Shown piece by piece: positions 1 to 5,452 of a DNA stretch of 12,691 nucleotides. The number at the start of each line of letters is the position of its first letter. Position 1 is the first letter of the stretch. The notes under the pieces were generated by a model. That model saw only the letters and a program-made list of their open reading frames with translations. It was not told the DNA's origin and ran no database searches. Position numbers and translations under genes: made by a program. Origin of the DNA: Gammaproteobacteria bacterium (GTDB lineage Bacteria; Pseudomonadota; Gammaproteobacteria; BMS3Bbin11); contig JAUWVE010000027.1 in the NCBI GenBank assembly GCA_030617565.1, forward strand, positions 1 to 12,691, in the 5' to 3' direction.

Positions 1-2
1 AA

Positions 3-854
3 CCCGCCGGACTTTCGCCAACTGAAACAAGAAAAGTACTCACCAGTGTTGTCTATTATGTCCTGTTACCAGCGCTGGTGTTAATAGTTTTATGGAAGGC
101 TGATCTGTCAACGCGTCCCGTGTTAATAGCAGTGTCTGCGGCCAGTGGGATAGCTGCCGGTTTTCTGTTGGGCTTTTTATCCTGTCGCGTGTGCCGAAAC
201 AGCCGGGCCGAGGCAGGGGCCCTGATCCTGGCCATGGCTTTCCCAAATGCGACCTATCTTGGTTTGCCTGTTCTGGAAGCCACATTCGGTAGCTGGGCGC
301 GTAGTATAGCTATCCAGTATGATCTGTTTGCCTGCACGCCGCTGTTATTCACGGTTGGTGTCCTGTTCGCCGCACGCATGGGAAATAGTCACGAAAGCAG
401 GGCTTCACTGGTATCCGGTTTGCTACGCATTCCACCCATGTGGGCTGCTATTATTGCTGTGGGCCTAAATCTGGAAAAAGTACCTGTGCCTGCTGTGCTA
501 GAGGGCTTGCTGGATCTACTAGGACGTGGGGTCGTTCCATTGATGCTGTTTTCATTGGGATTAAGTCTTGAGTGGTCTGCATCACGCTGGCGCCTGCTGC
601 CCAGCCTGGTGCCCGTATCGATAATCAGTCTATTTCTGGTGCCGCTGGTAGTGTGGGCGGTGGCCAGCATGCTTGGCATACAAGGTGAAGTACTGGCCGC
701 TGTCGTGCTTGAAGCGGCCATGCCAAGCATGGTGCTGGGGATAGTGTTGTGTGACAGGTTCAATCTGGATGCCGGTCTGTACGCTGCCGCTGTTACTGCG
801 ACAACTGCAATGAGCCTGGTAACTCTGCCGCTTTGGTATGACTGGCTTACCTGA
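3..854 (+). CDS. AEC-family (auxin efflux carrier-like) transporter, 5' truncated by the window edge
   Basis: The reading frame is open from the first bases of the window, so the true start lies upstream; 283 residues are visible. AEC proteins are usually about 300-320 residues, so roughly 20-40 are missing. The protein is very hydrophobic, with eight or nine probable membrane helices. Around visible residues 80-95 it carries the Asn/Gly/Pro pattern AFPNATYLGLPVLEATFG, typical of the first AEC half, and a second hydrophobic half ends near the C terminus (EAAMPSMVLG). The family moves small organic anions such as malate or malonate, or auxin in plants, across the inner membrane; the substrate here cannot be read from sequence. 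An in-frame ATG at 78 falls inside the conserved region and is not the start. The gene converges on the cytochrome gene. I am confident of the family and not of the substrate. Confidence 0.85.
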   Translation, partial: PAGLSPTETRKVLTSVVYYVLLPALVLIVLWKADLSTRPVLIAVSAASGIAAGFLLGFLSCRVCRNSRAEAGALILAMAFPNATYLGLPVLEATFGSWARSIAIQYDLFACTPLLFTVGVLFAARMGNSHESRASLVSGLLRIPPMWAAIIAVGLNLEKVPVPAVLEGLLDLLGRGVVPLMLFSLGLSLEWSASRWRLLPSLVPVSIISLFLVPLVVWAVASMLGIQGEVLAAVVLEAAMPSMVLGIVLCDRFNLDAGLYAAAVTATTAMSLVTLPLWYDWLT

Positions 855-957
855 TGATCAGGATCAGAGGTTCCTTAAATCTTGACAGGATTCAGTCTGT
901 GCAGTTGATGAAGCTCAGGTTTGAGGTAACGGGAGACATGCATCTATTTAGCCCGGC

Positions 958-1386
958 TTAATTGGCGCCATGCCTCTCATTAAAGTGTTTATCAAAACCA
1001 TCCGGTCTCTCTACGTCACCCTCAAAGATATAGGCGGCGATCTTTTCAGCATCACTTTGTGCAATCGAAATTGGAGGCATAATATTAAACCTGCGAATTG
1101 CTCCGCGCATTAAGCTTTGACTTGCATCCTGTTTTTCTACCCATTGAGCAATCGCCAACACAAAAGCATCTTTGTCCGGGTATGAACCAATATAATGCAT
1201 TCTGACGGCTATTATGGGGGGGGCAACTCGCTTGTTCATATCCATGCCACCAGTATTACCATGACAGCTTGAGCAATGAGTATTATATAATGCTTTGCCT
1301 TCACTCTCTGTGCCACCATCGCTGGCCAGGCTTGCCTGAGAGAATAGAATGAATGCAAGGAGTAAAGATGATTTAGTGATTTTCAT
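958..1386 (-). CDS. Small periplasmic class I cytochrome c (monohaem)
   Basis: This encodes 142 residues. The first 21 form a classic Sec signal peptide (MKITKSS, a hydrophobic core, then an ASLA cleavage site), so the mature protein is periplasmic. One haem-binding motif, CSSCH, lies at residues 38-42. Met103 in the run FNIMPP is the likely sixth haem ligand, making this a His/Met electron carrier of roughly 13 kDa. The start is supported by an AGGAA ribosome site about 8 bases upstream of ATG. It is transcribed divergently from nhaA and is probably a single-gene unit. The partner oxidoreductase is not in the window. An uninterrupted run of eight C (coding strand, 1216-1223) encodes part of VAPPII, so slippage there would frameshift the protein before the Met ligand. 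The subfamily is not identified. Confidence 0.88.
   Translation of the reverse strand: MKITKSSLLLAFILFSQASLASDGGTESEGKALYNTHCSSCHGNTGGMDMNKRVAPPIIAVRMHYIGSYPDKDAFVLAIAQWVEKQDASQSLMRGAIRRFNIMPPISIAQSDAEKIAAYIFEGDVERPDGFDKHFNERHGAN
1216..1223 (-). repeat. Homopolymer tract C8 within the cytochrome c gene
   Basis: Eight consecutive G on the + strand, read as C8 in the coding strand, cover the Ala-Pro-Pro codons at about residues 55-57 of the cytochrome. Runs of this length are slippage-prone in bacteria. A one-base change would shift the frame after the haem motif and before Met103. Confidence 0.95.
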
Positions 1387-1516
1387 TGTGATGTTCCTGA
1401 AAGTATATATACAGCACGGTCAGACCCTGATATTTCTTCCCATAGCGATAGGTAAGATCTGAGGTAGTAGTCAAAAGCTTAATTATGCCAGATTTTTTAC
1501 TGGAGACGTGTTTGCA

Positions 1517-1545
1517 TAGACAAATTTTCTGGATATCGAGATAAT
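1517..1545 (+). promoter_or_regulatory. Candidate sigma-70 promoter for nhaA
   Basis: TAGACA at 1517-1522 (five of six to TTGACA) and GATAAT at 1540-1545 (five of six to TATAAT) are separated by exactly 17 bases. Transcription would start near 1552, giving a leader of about 60 bases before the nhaA ATG. It is the best pair I find by eye in the divergent region. I see no equally good promoter for the cytochrome gene on the other strand. Confidence 0.5.
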
Positions 1546-1572
1546 CTGTCAATTCTGGCACATCTACATGAA

Positions 1573-1599
1573 TGCATACAGGCGAGAGCCTTGCATACA
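1573..1599 (+). promoter_or_regulatory. nhaA leader: TGCATACA direct repeats flanking a small GNRA hairpin
   Basis: Two identical octamers TGCATACA (1573-1580 and 1592-1599) flank GGCGAGAGCC (1581-1590), which folds as a GGC/GCC stem with a GAGA (GNRA-type) tetraloop and one more possible A-T pair. A third partial copy, TTGCATA, lies at 1512-1518 and overlaps the promoter -35 region. The second octamer directly precedes the AAGGAAG ribosome site. This could be a protein operator or an RNA element acting on nhaA translation; the sequence alone does not decide. Confidence 0.35.
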
Positions 1600-1613
1600 A
1601 AAGGAAGATACAC

Positions 1614-2816
1614 ATGGTTAATCAAATGAAGGAATTTCTAAGACTGGAATCAGCGGGTGGAATTTTGCTTGTTATCGCTATGTTCCTTGCAATGATTATC
1701 GTAAATACAGGTCTCTGGCCACTCTATAAAGGCCTGTTATCTATCCCCCTTGAGATTCGCATTGGAGACTTTGAAATAGCAAAACCCCTGTTGATGTGGA
1801 TCAATGATGGCCTGATGGCTATCTTTTTCTTCCTTATCGGTCTGGAAGTGAAACGCGAGGTTCTTGAAGGTGAACTGTCTGACCCGGCACAGGTTATGCT
1901 GCCTGCTGTCGCCGCTGTTGGCGGTGTCGTAGTCCCCGCGCTGGTATTTACCTGGTTTAACTATGGCGATGAGTCAGCGATGAAAGGCTGGGCGATTCCT
2001 ACCGCCACGGACATTGCTTTTGCTCTGGGTATTCTTTCCTTGCTCGGTAAACGTGTGCCAGCATCACTAAAGTTATTCCTCCTGACGCTTGCTATCATCG
2101 ATGACCTGGTCGCTATCCTGATTATTGCTATCTTTTATTCTGTTGATATTTCTACACTTTCCCTGGTCATTGCTGGCACCGCTTATGCCATACTGGTGCT
2201 TCAGAACTGGCGTGGTGTGATGCGGCTGACGTCTTATCTGGTATTCGGGCTGATCATGTGGGCTGCAGTGCTGAAGTCTGGTGTGCATGCAACCATCGCG
2301 GGTGTCTTACTGGCCTTTACGATTCCTCTGAAGCATCCTGATGGTAAGGAGTTCTCACCCTTGCGCAATCTTGAACATGATCTTCATCCGACGGTGGCCT
2401 TTATTATCCTTCCTTTGTTTGCTTTTGCGAATACTGGCATCCCGCTAGACGGGATGAATCTTGAGGCTTTGTTGCAACCGGAACCCTTTGGTATTGCTAT
2501 GGGCTTATTCCTGGGTAAACAGCTGGGGGTTTTCACCTTTGCCTGGGCGGCAGTAAAAACAGGTGTGGCAAAGCTGCCAAAGGGTGTCGGATGGCTGGAA
2601 ATCTATGGTCTGTCTGTTCTGACAGGTATTGGTTTTACCATGAGCCTGTTTATCAGCTCACTGGCTTTCGAGGAAGGTTCAACCAATTTAAATGCTGACC
2701 GCCTGGGCATACTTGCCGGGTCATTTGCTTCGGCAGCTTTGGGTTACGTAATTCTTGCTTATGCGCTTGGTAGAAAAAAGAAGCTTGCAGCAACCACGGA
2801 TGAGGAGGCAGTGTGA
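1614..2816 (+). CDS. nhaA: Na+/H+ antiporter NhaA
   Basis: This 400-residue inner-membrane antiporter exports Na+ (or Li+) in exchange for protons, for pH and sodium homeostasis. It is strongly hydrophobic, with about twelve helices. Conserved E. coli NhaA features align with almost the same numbering: the PTATDIAFALG segment puts the helix IV aspartate at 133, AIIDDL gives the transport pair Asp163/Asp164, and the helix X lysine is Lys302 in LGKQLG. The ATG at 1614 is preferred over an in-frame ATG at 1572 because AAGGAAG (1601-1607) sits 6 bases before it, MVNQMKEFLRLESAGG resembles other NhaA N termini, and the extra 14 residues would be encoded by the leader repeats. The stop TGA shares its A with the moaD start. 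It is the first gene of a three-gene unit. No nhaR regulator is seen nearby. Confidence 0.97.
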   Translation: MVNQMKEFLRLESAGGILLVIAMFLAMIIVNTGLWPLYKGLLSIPLEIRIGDFEIAKPLLMWINDGLMAIFFFLIGLEVKREVLEGELSDPAQVMLPAVAAVGGVVVPALVFTWFNYGDESAMKGWAIPTATDIAFALGILSLLGKRVPASLKLFLLTLAIIDDLVAILIIAIFYSVDISTLSLVIAGTAYAILVLQNWRGVMRLTSYLVFGLIMWAAVLKSGVHATIAGVLLAFTIPLKHPDGKEFSPLRNLEHDLHPTVAFIILPLFAFANTGIPLDGMNLEALLQPEPFGIAMGLFLGKQLGVFTFAWAAVKTGVAKLPKGVGWLEIYGLSVLTGIGFTMSLFISSLAFEEGSTNLNADRLGILAGSFASAALGYVILAYALGRKKKLAATTDEEAV

Positions 2817-3055
2817 TGAATTTACGGATACTTTTTTTTGCCAGTTTGCGTGATGCTTCCGGCGTTGGTGAGAAGCAGCTGGATGTTGAATCAGGGCAAT
2901 CTGTGGGTGAATTATGGCAGAGGGTGTCGGCTGGTTTTGACCTGCTTCCGGAAAAAGTTCTCTGTGCAGTCAATCAGGAGTATGTAGATAGTGATTACCT
3001 GTTGCAGGAGGGTGACATTGAAGTGGCTTTTTTTCCACCGGTCACCGGTGGCTGA
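2816..3055 (+). CDS. moaD: MoaD-like sulfur-carrier protein (molybdopterin synthase small subunit family)
   Basis: This encodes 79 residues with a ubiquitin-like beta-grasp fold. It opens with MNLRILFFASLRDASG and ends in VAFFPPVTGG, the same ending as E. coli MoaD (81 residues). The terminal Gly-Gly is adenylated and thiocarboxylated in this family to deliver sulfur, in MoaD's case to molybdopterin with MoaE. The ATG at 2816 overlaps the nhaA stop (TGATG), with GAGGAGG at 2802-2808 about 7 bases upstream. A GTG one codon earlier (2813) is less likely. The gene lies between nhaA and a dioxygenase gene with no moaE, moaA or moaC in view, so it may be true MoaD located apart from its partners or a relative serving another sulfur transfer. 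Family certain; exact role less so. Confidence 0.85.
   Translation: MNLRILFFASLRDASGVGEKQLDVESGQSVGELWQRVSAGFDLLPEKVLCAVNQEYVDSDYLLQEGDIEVAFFPPVTGG
3035..3051 (+). promoter_or_regulatory. Inverted repeat at the moaD 3' end over the dioxygenase ribosome-site region
   Basis: CCACCGG (3035-3041) and CCGGTGG (3045-3051) form a perfect 7-bp GC-rich stem with a 3-base loop, ending 6 bases before the dioxygenase ATG. The G-rich right arm includes GGTGG, the best ribosome-site candidate for that gene. The sequence also encodes the conserved PPVTGG tail of MoaD, so codon constraint alone may explain it. It is not a terminator, because no T run follows on the + strand. Confidence 0.4.
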
Positions 3056-3057
3056 GC

Positions 3058-3942
3058 ATGAGCGTGCCTGGCAGCCTTTTCGTCGATCTTGACGACAGGG
3101 TAGGGTATCAACACTGGCGAGATCAGAAGCTGTCTCAAATGCCAGCTGGCATCGATGAATACCTTGTTCCAGTAAAAGATCCGGTACGTCTGAGCAGTGA
3201 TGAGTTTGAGGCCATTCGCAGTCTGCTTGAAAGAGCAAATATGGCATTTTTTATTGCAGAACCGGATGACCGGCGCAATAAAACTATTCCTCTTAATATC
3301 GCTGCCCAGTATGCAATGCATCGGCTGGATCATAATATGGGTGCGGACCATGATGGTGTCAGTGAGTTGACGGTGCGTGACGGCCAGTGGCGGGGTGGGT
3401 ACATCCCTTATACCAACAAACCTATTCATTGGCATACCGATGGTTACTACAACGAGGAGCAACGCAAGATCCATGGCATGGTTTTGTACTGCGTGCAGAA
3501 TGCGCTGCGTGGCGGTGAGAATGCTTTACTGGATCATGAAATAGCCTATATCCACCTGCGTGATACCAATCCTGATTATATACGTGCCTTGCTGCATCCG
3601 CAGGCGATGACGATTCCGGCAAACGTTATTAATGGCAGGGAAATCCGCCCTGATCGTGCCGGGCCGGTGTTTTCGGTCAATGCTAGTGGCTCATTACATA
3701 TGCGTTACACTGCCCGCACGCGCAGTGTCATCTGGCGTGATGATGCATTAACAAAGGAAGCGACGGCCTGTTTGACTGAATTCCTGGCTTCTGATTCGCC
3801 GTATATATTGAGAGCTGGACTTGAACCGGGCCAGGGCTTGATCTGTAATAATGTATTGCATGACCGCAGTGGTTTCGATGAAGATGAAAACCATAAACGA
3901 TTACTTTATCGGTTGCGTTATTATGATCGGACTACAGTCTAA
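3058..3942 (+). CDS. TauD/TfdA-type Fe(II)/2-oxoglutarate-dependent dioxygenase
   Basis: This encodes 294 residues, close to the usual 280-300 for TauD/TfdA enzymes. These cytosolic non-haem iron enzymes couple decarboxylation of 2-oxoglutarate to oxidation of a small organic substrate (taurine, alkylsulfates, chlorophenoxyacetate or gamma-butyrobetaine in characterised members). The iron triad is visible: His126 and Asp128 in HWHTDGYY and His268 in NNVLHDRSGF. Arg281 or Arg285 may hold the 2-oxoglutarate carboxylate. The substrate is not predictable; the sequence does not look like classical taurine dioxygenase, and no tauABC transporter adjoins it. The ATG lies 2 bp after the moaD stop, so the gene is translated from the nhaA-moaD transcript, with only a weak ribosome site partly inside a hairpin. 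No frameshift or missing iron ligand is seen. Confidence 0.85.
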   Translation: MSVPGSLFVDLDDRVGYQHWRDQKLSQMPAGIDEYLVPVKDPVRLSSDEFEAIRSLLERANMAFFIAEPDDRRNKTIPLNIAAQYAMHRLDHNMGADHDGVSELTVRDGQWRGGYIPYTNKPIHWHTDGYYNEEQRKIHGMVLYCVQNALRGGENALLDHEIAYIHLRDTNPDYIRALLHPQAMTIPANVINGREIRPDRAGPVFSVNASGSLHMRYTARTRSVIWRDDALTKEATACLTEFLASDSPYILRAGLEPGQGLICNNVLHDRSGFDEDENHKRLLYRLRYYDRTTV

Positions 3943-3970
3943 CAAATTTAGGAAGTCCTTATTACCTGCC

Positions 3971-3985
3971 AGGAGCGCCGCTCCT
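3971..3985. repeat. REP-like palindrome (GTAGGAGCGGCGCTCCT type)
   Basis: AGGAGCG and CGCTCCT pair around a single central base. On the - strand the context reads TGTAGGAGCGGCGCTCCTGG. This resembles the repetitive extragenic palindromes found in pseudomonads, xanthomonads and other gammaproteobacteria, often linked to RAYT (TnpA-REP) transposases. It sits between the dioxygenase stop and the next gene, as REPs usually do, and may help protect or end the upstream transcript. Only one copy is in this window, so its repeat status is inferred from resemblance. Confidence 0.55.
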
Positions 3986-4000
3986 ACAAAAATGTTATCC

Positions 4001-4025
4001 TTTACACATAAAGAGAAAGTGTAAA
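4001..4025 (+). promoter_or_regulatory. Inverted repeat TTTACAC-N11-GTGTAAA upstream of the DUF1451 gene
   Basis: Perfect 7-bp arms (4001-4007 and 4019-4025) are separated by 11 A-rich bases. The right arm ends 15 bases before the ATG at 4041, just upstream of the GGAG ribosome site. The symmetry and position fit either a dimeric repressor operator or a weak mRNA hairpin. I cannot match it confidently to a named regulator. Confidence 0.4.
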
Positions 4026-4040
4026 TGACGGAGTAGAATC

Positions 4041-4559
4041 ATGACTAAGAAAAGAATTAATGACCCGCTGGATATTATGGGTGTTGCCTACGAGACTATG
4101 CTGGAGCGCAGTGCGACTGAGTTTCGCAAGGTGGAAAAGAAGACAGGACCGGCTCTGCATTCATTGATCGATAGTGCCAAAGAGAAGGCAGTTGAGCTTG
4201 AAGAACTAACTGAAGAAGAGGCTGCCCATCTGGCAGAATATCTTAAACGTGATCTATCTGATGCGGCCTTTTATATTTCTGAACATGGAAAGGAACTGAA
4301 GGACTGGCTGGGTTTTGAAGACAGCCTGCTTGCTGCGGAGCTGCTGGATATGTTTCTGCAGGCTGCGAACCCGACCACTGTTGAGATGAATGAATTGAAA
4401 CTGGAACTGGCGGCAAACTCACTCTATAAAACGGGTGAAGTGACCGGTCCGGGTGCGCTGGTTTGTGATGACTGTGGAGAGGTCTTACATTTTCACAAGG
4501 CCGGGCGTATCCCTCCCTGTCCCAGGTGCCATAAGACCAGCTATCACAGGGAATCTTGA
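4041..4559 (+). CDS. DUF1451 / YbeL-like zinc-ribbon protein
   Basis: This encodes 172 residues. The N-terminal two-thirds is charged, Glu/Lys-rich and predicted helical, probably partly coiled coil. The C terminus is a zinc ribbon with Cys142, Cys145, Cys160 and Cys163 (CDDC and CPRC pairs), preceded by TGEVTGPGALVCDDCG, which parallels the GEVVGLGNLVCEKC stretch of E. coli YbeL. The family (DUF1451, zinc ribbon-containing protein) is widespread in gammaproteobacteria and, as far as I know, has no established function. There is no signal peptide, so it should be cytosolic. The ATG has GGAG 7 bases upstream. It is probably its own transcription unit, since a 98-bp gap with two inverted repeats separates it from the dioxygenase gene, and it converges on the PP2C gene. 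Confidence 0.85.
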   Translation: MTKKRINDPLDIMGVAYETMLERSATEFRKVEKKTGPALHSLIDSAKEKAVELEELTEEEAAHLAEYLKRDLSDAAFYISEHGKELKDWLGFEDSLLAAELLDMFLQAANPTTVEMNELKLELAANSLYKTGEVTGPGALVCDDCGEVLHFHKAGRIPPCPRCHKTSYHRES

Positions 4560-4600
4560 GGCCGATTTTCACATATTAATGAGCAGCCGTGTGGTTCTTG

Positions 4601-4642
4601 CCCTGAGATGACAAATTTTGTCACTATCTGGCATATTCAGGG
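4601..4642. terminator. Nested inverted repeats between convergent genes (possible bidirectional terminator)
   Basis: In the 98-bp gap between the convergent DUF1451 and PP2C genes lies the palindrome TGACAAA-T-TTTGTCA (4609-4623). It is enclosed by an outer pair, CCCTGA (4601-4606) and TCAGGG (4637-4642). The inner stem is AT-rich and neither side has a clean GC stem followed by a long T run, so it is a poor classical terminator. Position between two gene ends is the main argument; it could instead be a protein-binding site. Confidence 0.35.
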
Positions 4643-4657
4643 TAATACAGTTGCACT

Positions 4658-5452
4658 TTAGTCTTTGACAGGCAATATTTTTACCACGATGACCGATATA
4701 TTGTCTGGTCCACCATTTTCATTGGCCAGTTCAACAAGTTTTTCAGCAGTTCTTTGCGGGCTGCCATTCTGATTGAGTACAAATCCAATCGTATTGTTAC
4801 TGACCACTTCCGTCAGGCCGTCTGAACAGAGGACAAATATATCACCAGCCTGAGGGCAGCCGGACGTAAATGTGGGTTCAATTTCACGGTTCCCAAGCGC
4901 CTGCAGCAGCAGGCCTCTTTGCGGGTGGTTTTTGGCGTCTTCCTTGTTGATGGTTCCCTGTTTAACCATGCCCTGTATCCAGCTGTGATCTTCAGATAAC
5001 TGGCTGATTTTTCCATCACGAAATCGGTAGCAGCGGGAGTCGCCAATATTACCAATGACAAACCAGCTTTTGCAGAACAGCAGGCAGACTATCGTCGTTC
5101 CCATACCGCTTTTTGTATCATCATTACCGGATTCTTCAATAATTTTCCGGTTTGCCAACTGAATGGACTTATCCAGCTGGTCTTTCATGGGCTCCGGAGT
5201 AGAAAAAGCATCATCCATTCGGCTTTCTATATGCAGGCCTGCGATTAAAAACTGGCTGGTAACATCGATAGCCATCTGACTGGCTACCTCACCGGCATTA
5301 TGTCCGCCCATACCATCGGCAACGATTGCAAGCACATGCTGCTTGTCAACAAGAATATTATCCTCATTGTTATCACGTCGCTGTCCGGTGTCTGTGACAC
5401 CGGCCATTTGTATCCGTATGTGTTTGGGGTGGCAGGAAAAGGCCTGTTTCAT
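4658..5452 (-). CDS. PP2C-family (PPM) protein serine/threonine phosphatase
   Basis: This encodes 264 residues, a typical length for bacterial Stp/PrpC phosphatases, which remove phosphate from Ser/Thr using two metal ions. All main motifs are visible: RDNNED at residues 26-31, VADGMGGH with Asp46 and Gly47, GNIGDSR mid-protein, CSDG with Asp211, and GGPDN with Asp250 near the C terminus. It is intact, soluble and has no added sensor or membrane domain. Its ATG overlaps the dapE stop (ATGA, 4 bases), so it is translationally coupled as the last gene of the map-dapE run. An internal Met16 just before the conserved AGVTDTG is an alternative start. No protein kinase, FHA or type VI secretion gene is in view, so the phosphoprotein substrate is unknown. 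Family certain; role open. Confidence 0.93.
   Translation of the reverse strand: MKQAFSCHPKHIRIQMAGVTDTGQRRDNNEDNILVDKQHVLAIVADGMGGHNAGEVASQMAIDVTSQFLIAGLHIESRMDDAFSTPEPMKDQLDKSIQLANRKIIEESGNDDTKSGMGTTIVCLLFCKSWFVIGNIGDSRCYRFRDGKISQLSEDHSWIQGMVKQGTINKEDAKNHPQRGLLLQALGNREIEPTFTSGCPQAGDIFVLCSDGLTEVVSNNTIGFVLNQNGSPQRTAEKLVELANENGGPDNISVIVVKILPVKD

Noticed and set aside
389..763. 124-codon frame on the - strand inside the AEC gene
   Set aside because: It is a shadow of a conserved membrane-protein gene, with low-complexity Ser/Thr/Arg-rich translation.
855..957. Terminator or small RNA between the AEC and cytochrome genes
   Set aside because: The 103-bp convergent gap contains a TTGACA but no matching -10, and no GC stem followed by T; I see nothing supportable.
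1572..1613. Longer nhaA start at the ATG at 1572
   Set aside because: It has no ribosome site, the added residues are encoded by the leader repeats, and starting at 1614 reproduces E. coli NhaA numbering at Asp133, Asp163 and Asp164.
1387..1613. A known riboswitch class upstream of nhaA
   Set aside because: I looked for a larger conserved fold and saw only a 3-4 bp GNRA hairpin and short direct repeats, which is not enough to name a class.
1373..1615. 80-codon frame on the - strand upstream of the cytochrome gene
   Set aside because: It overlaps the cytochrome start and the nhaA leader and start, and its Cys/Tyr-rich translation does not resemble a real protein. It is better read as promoter space.
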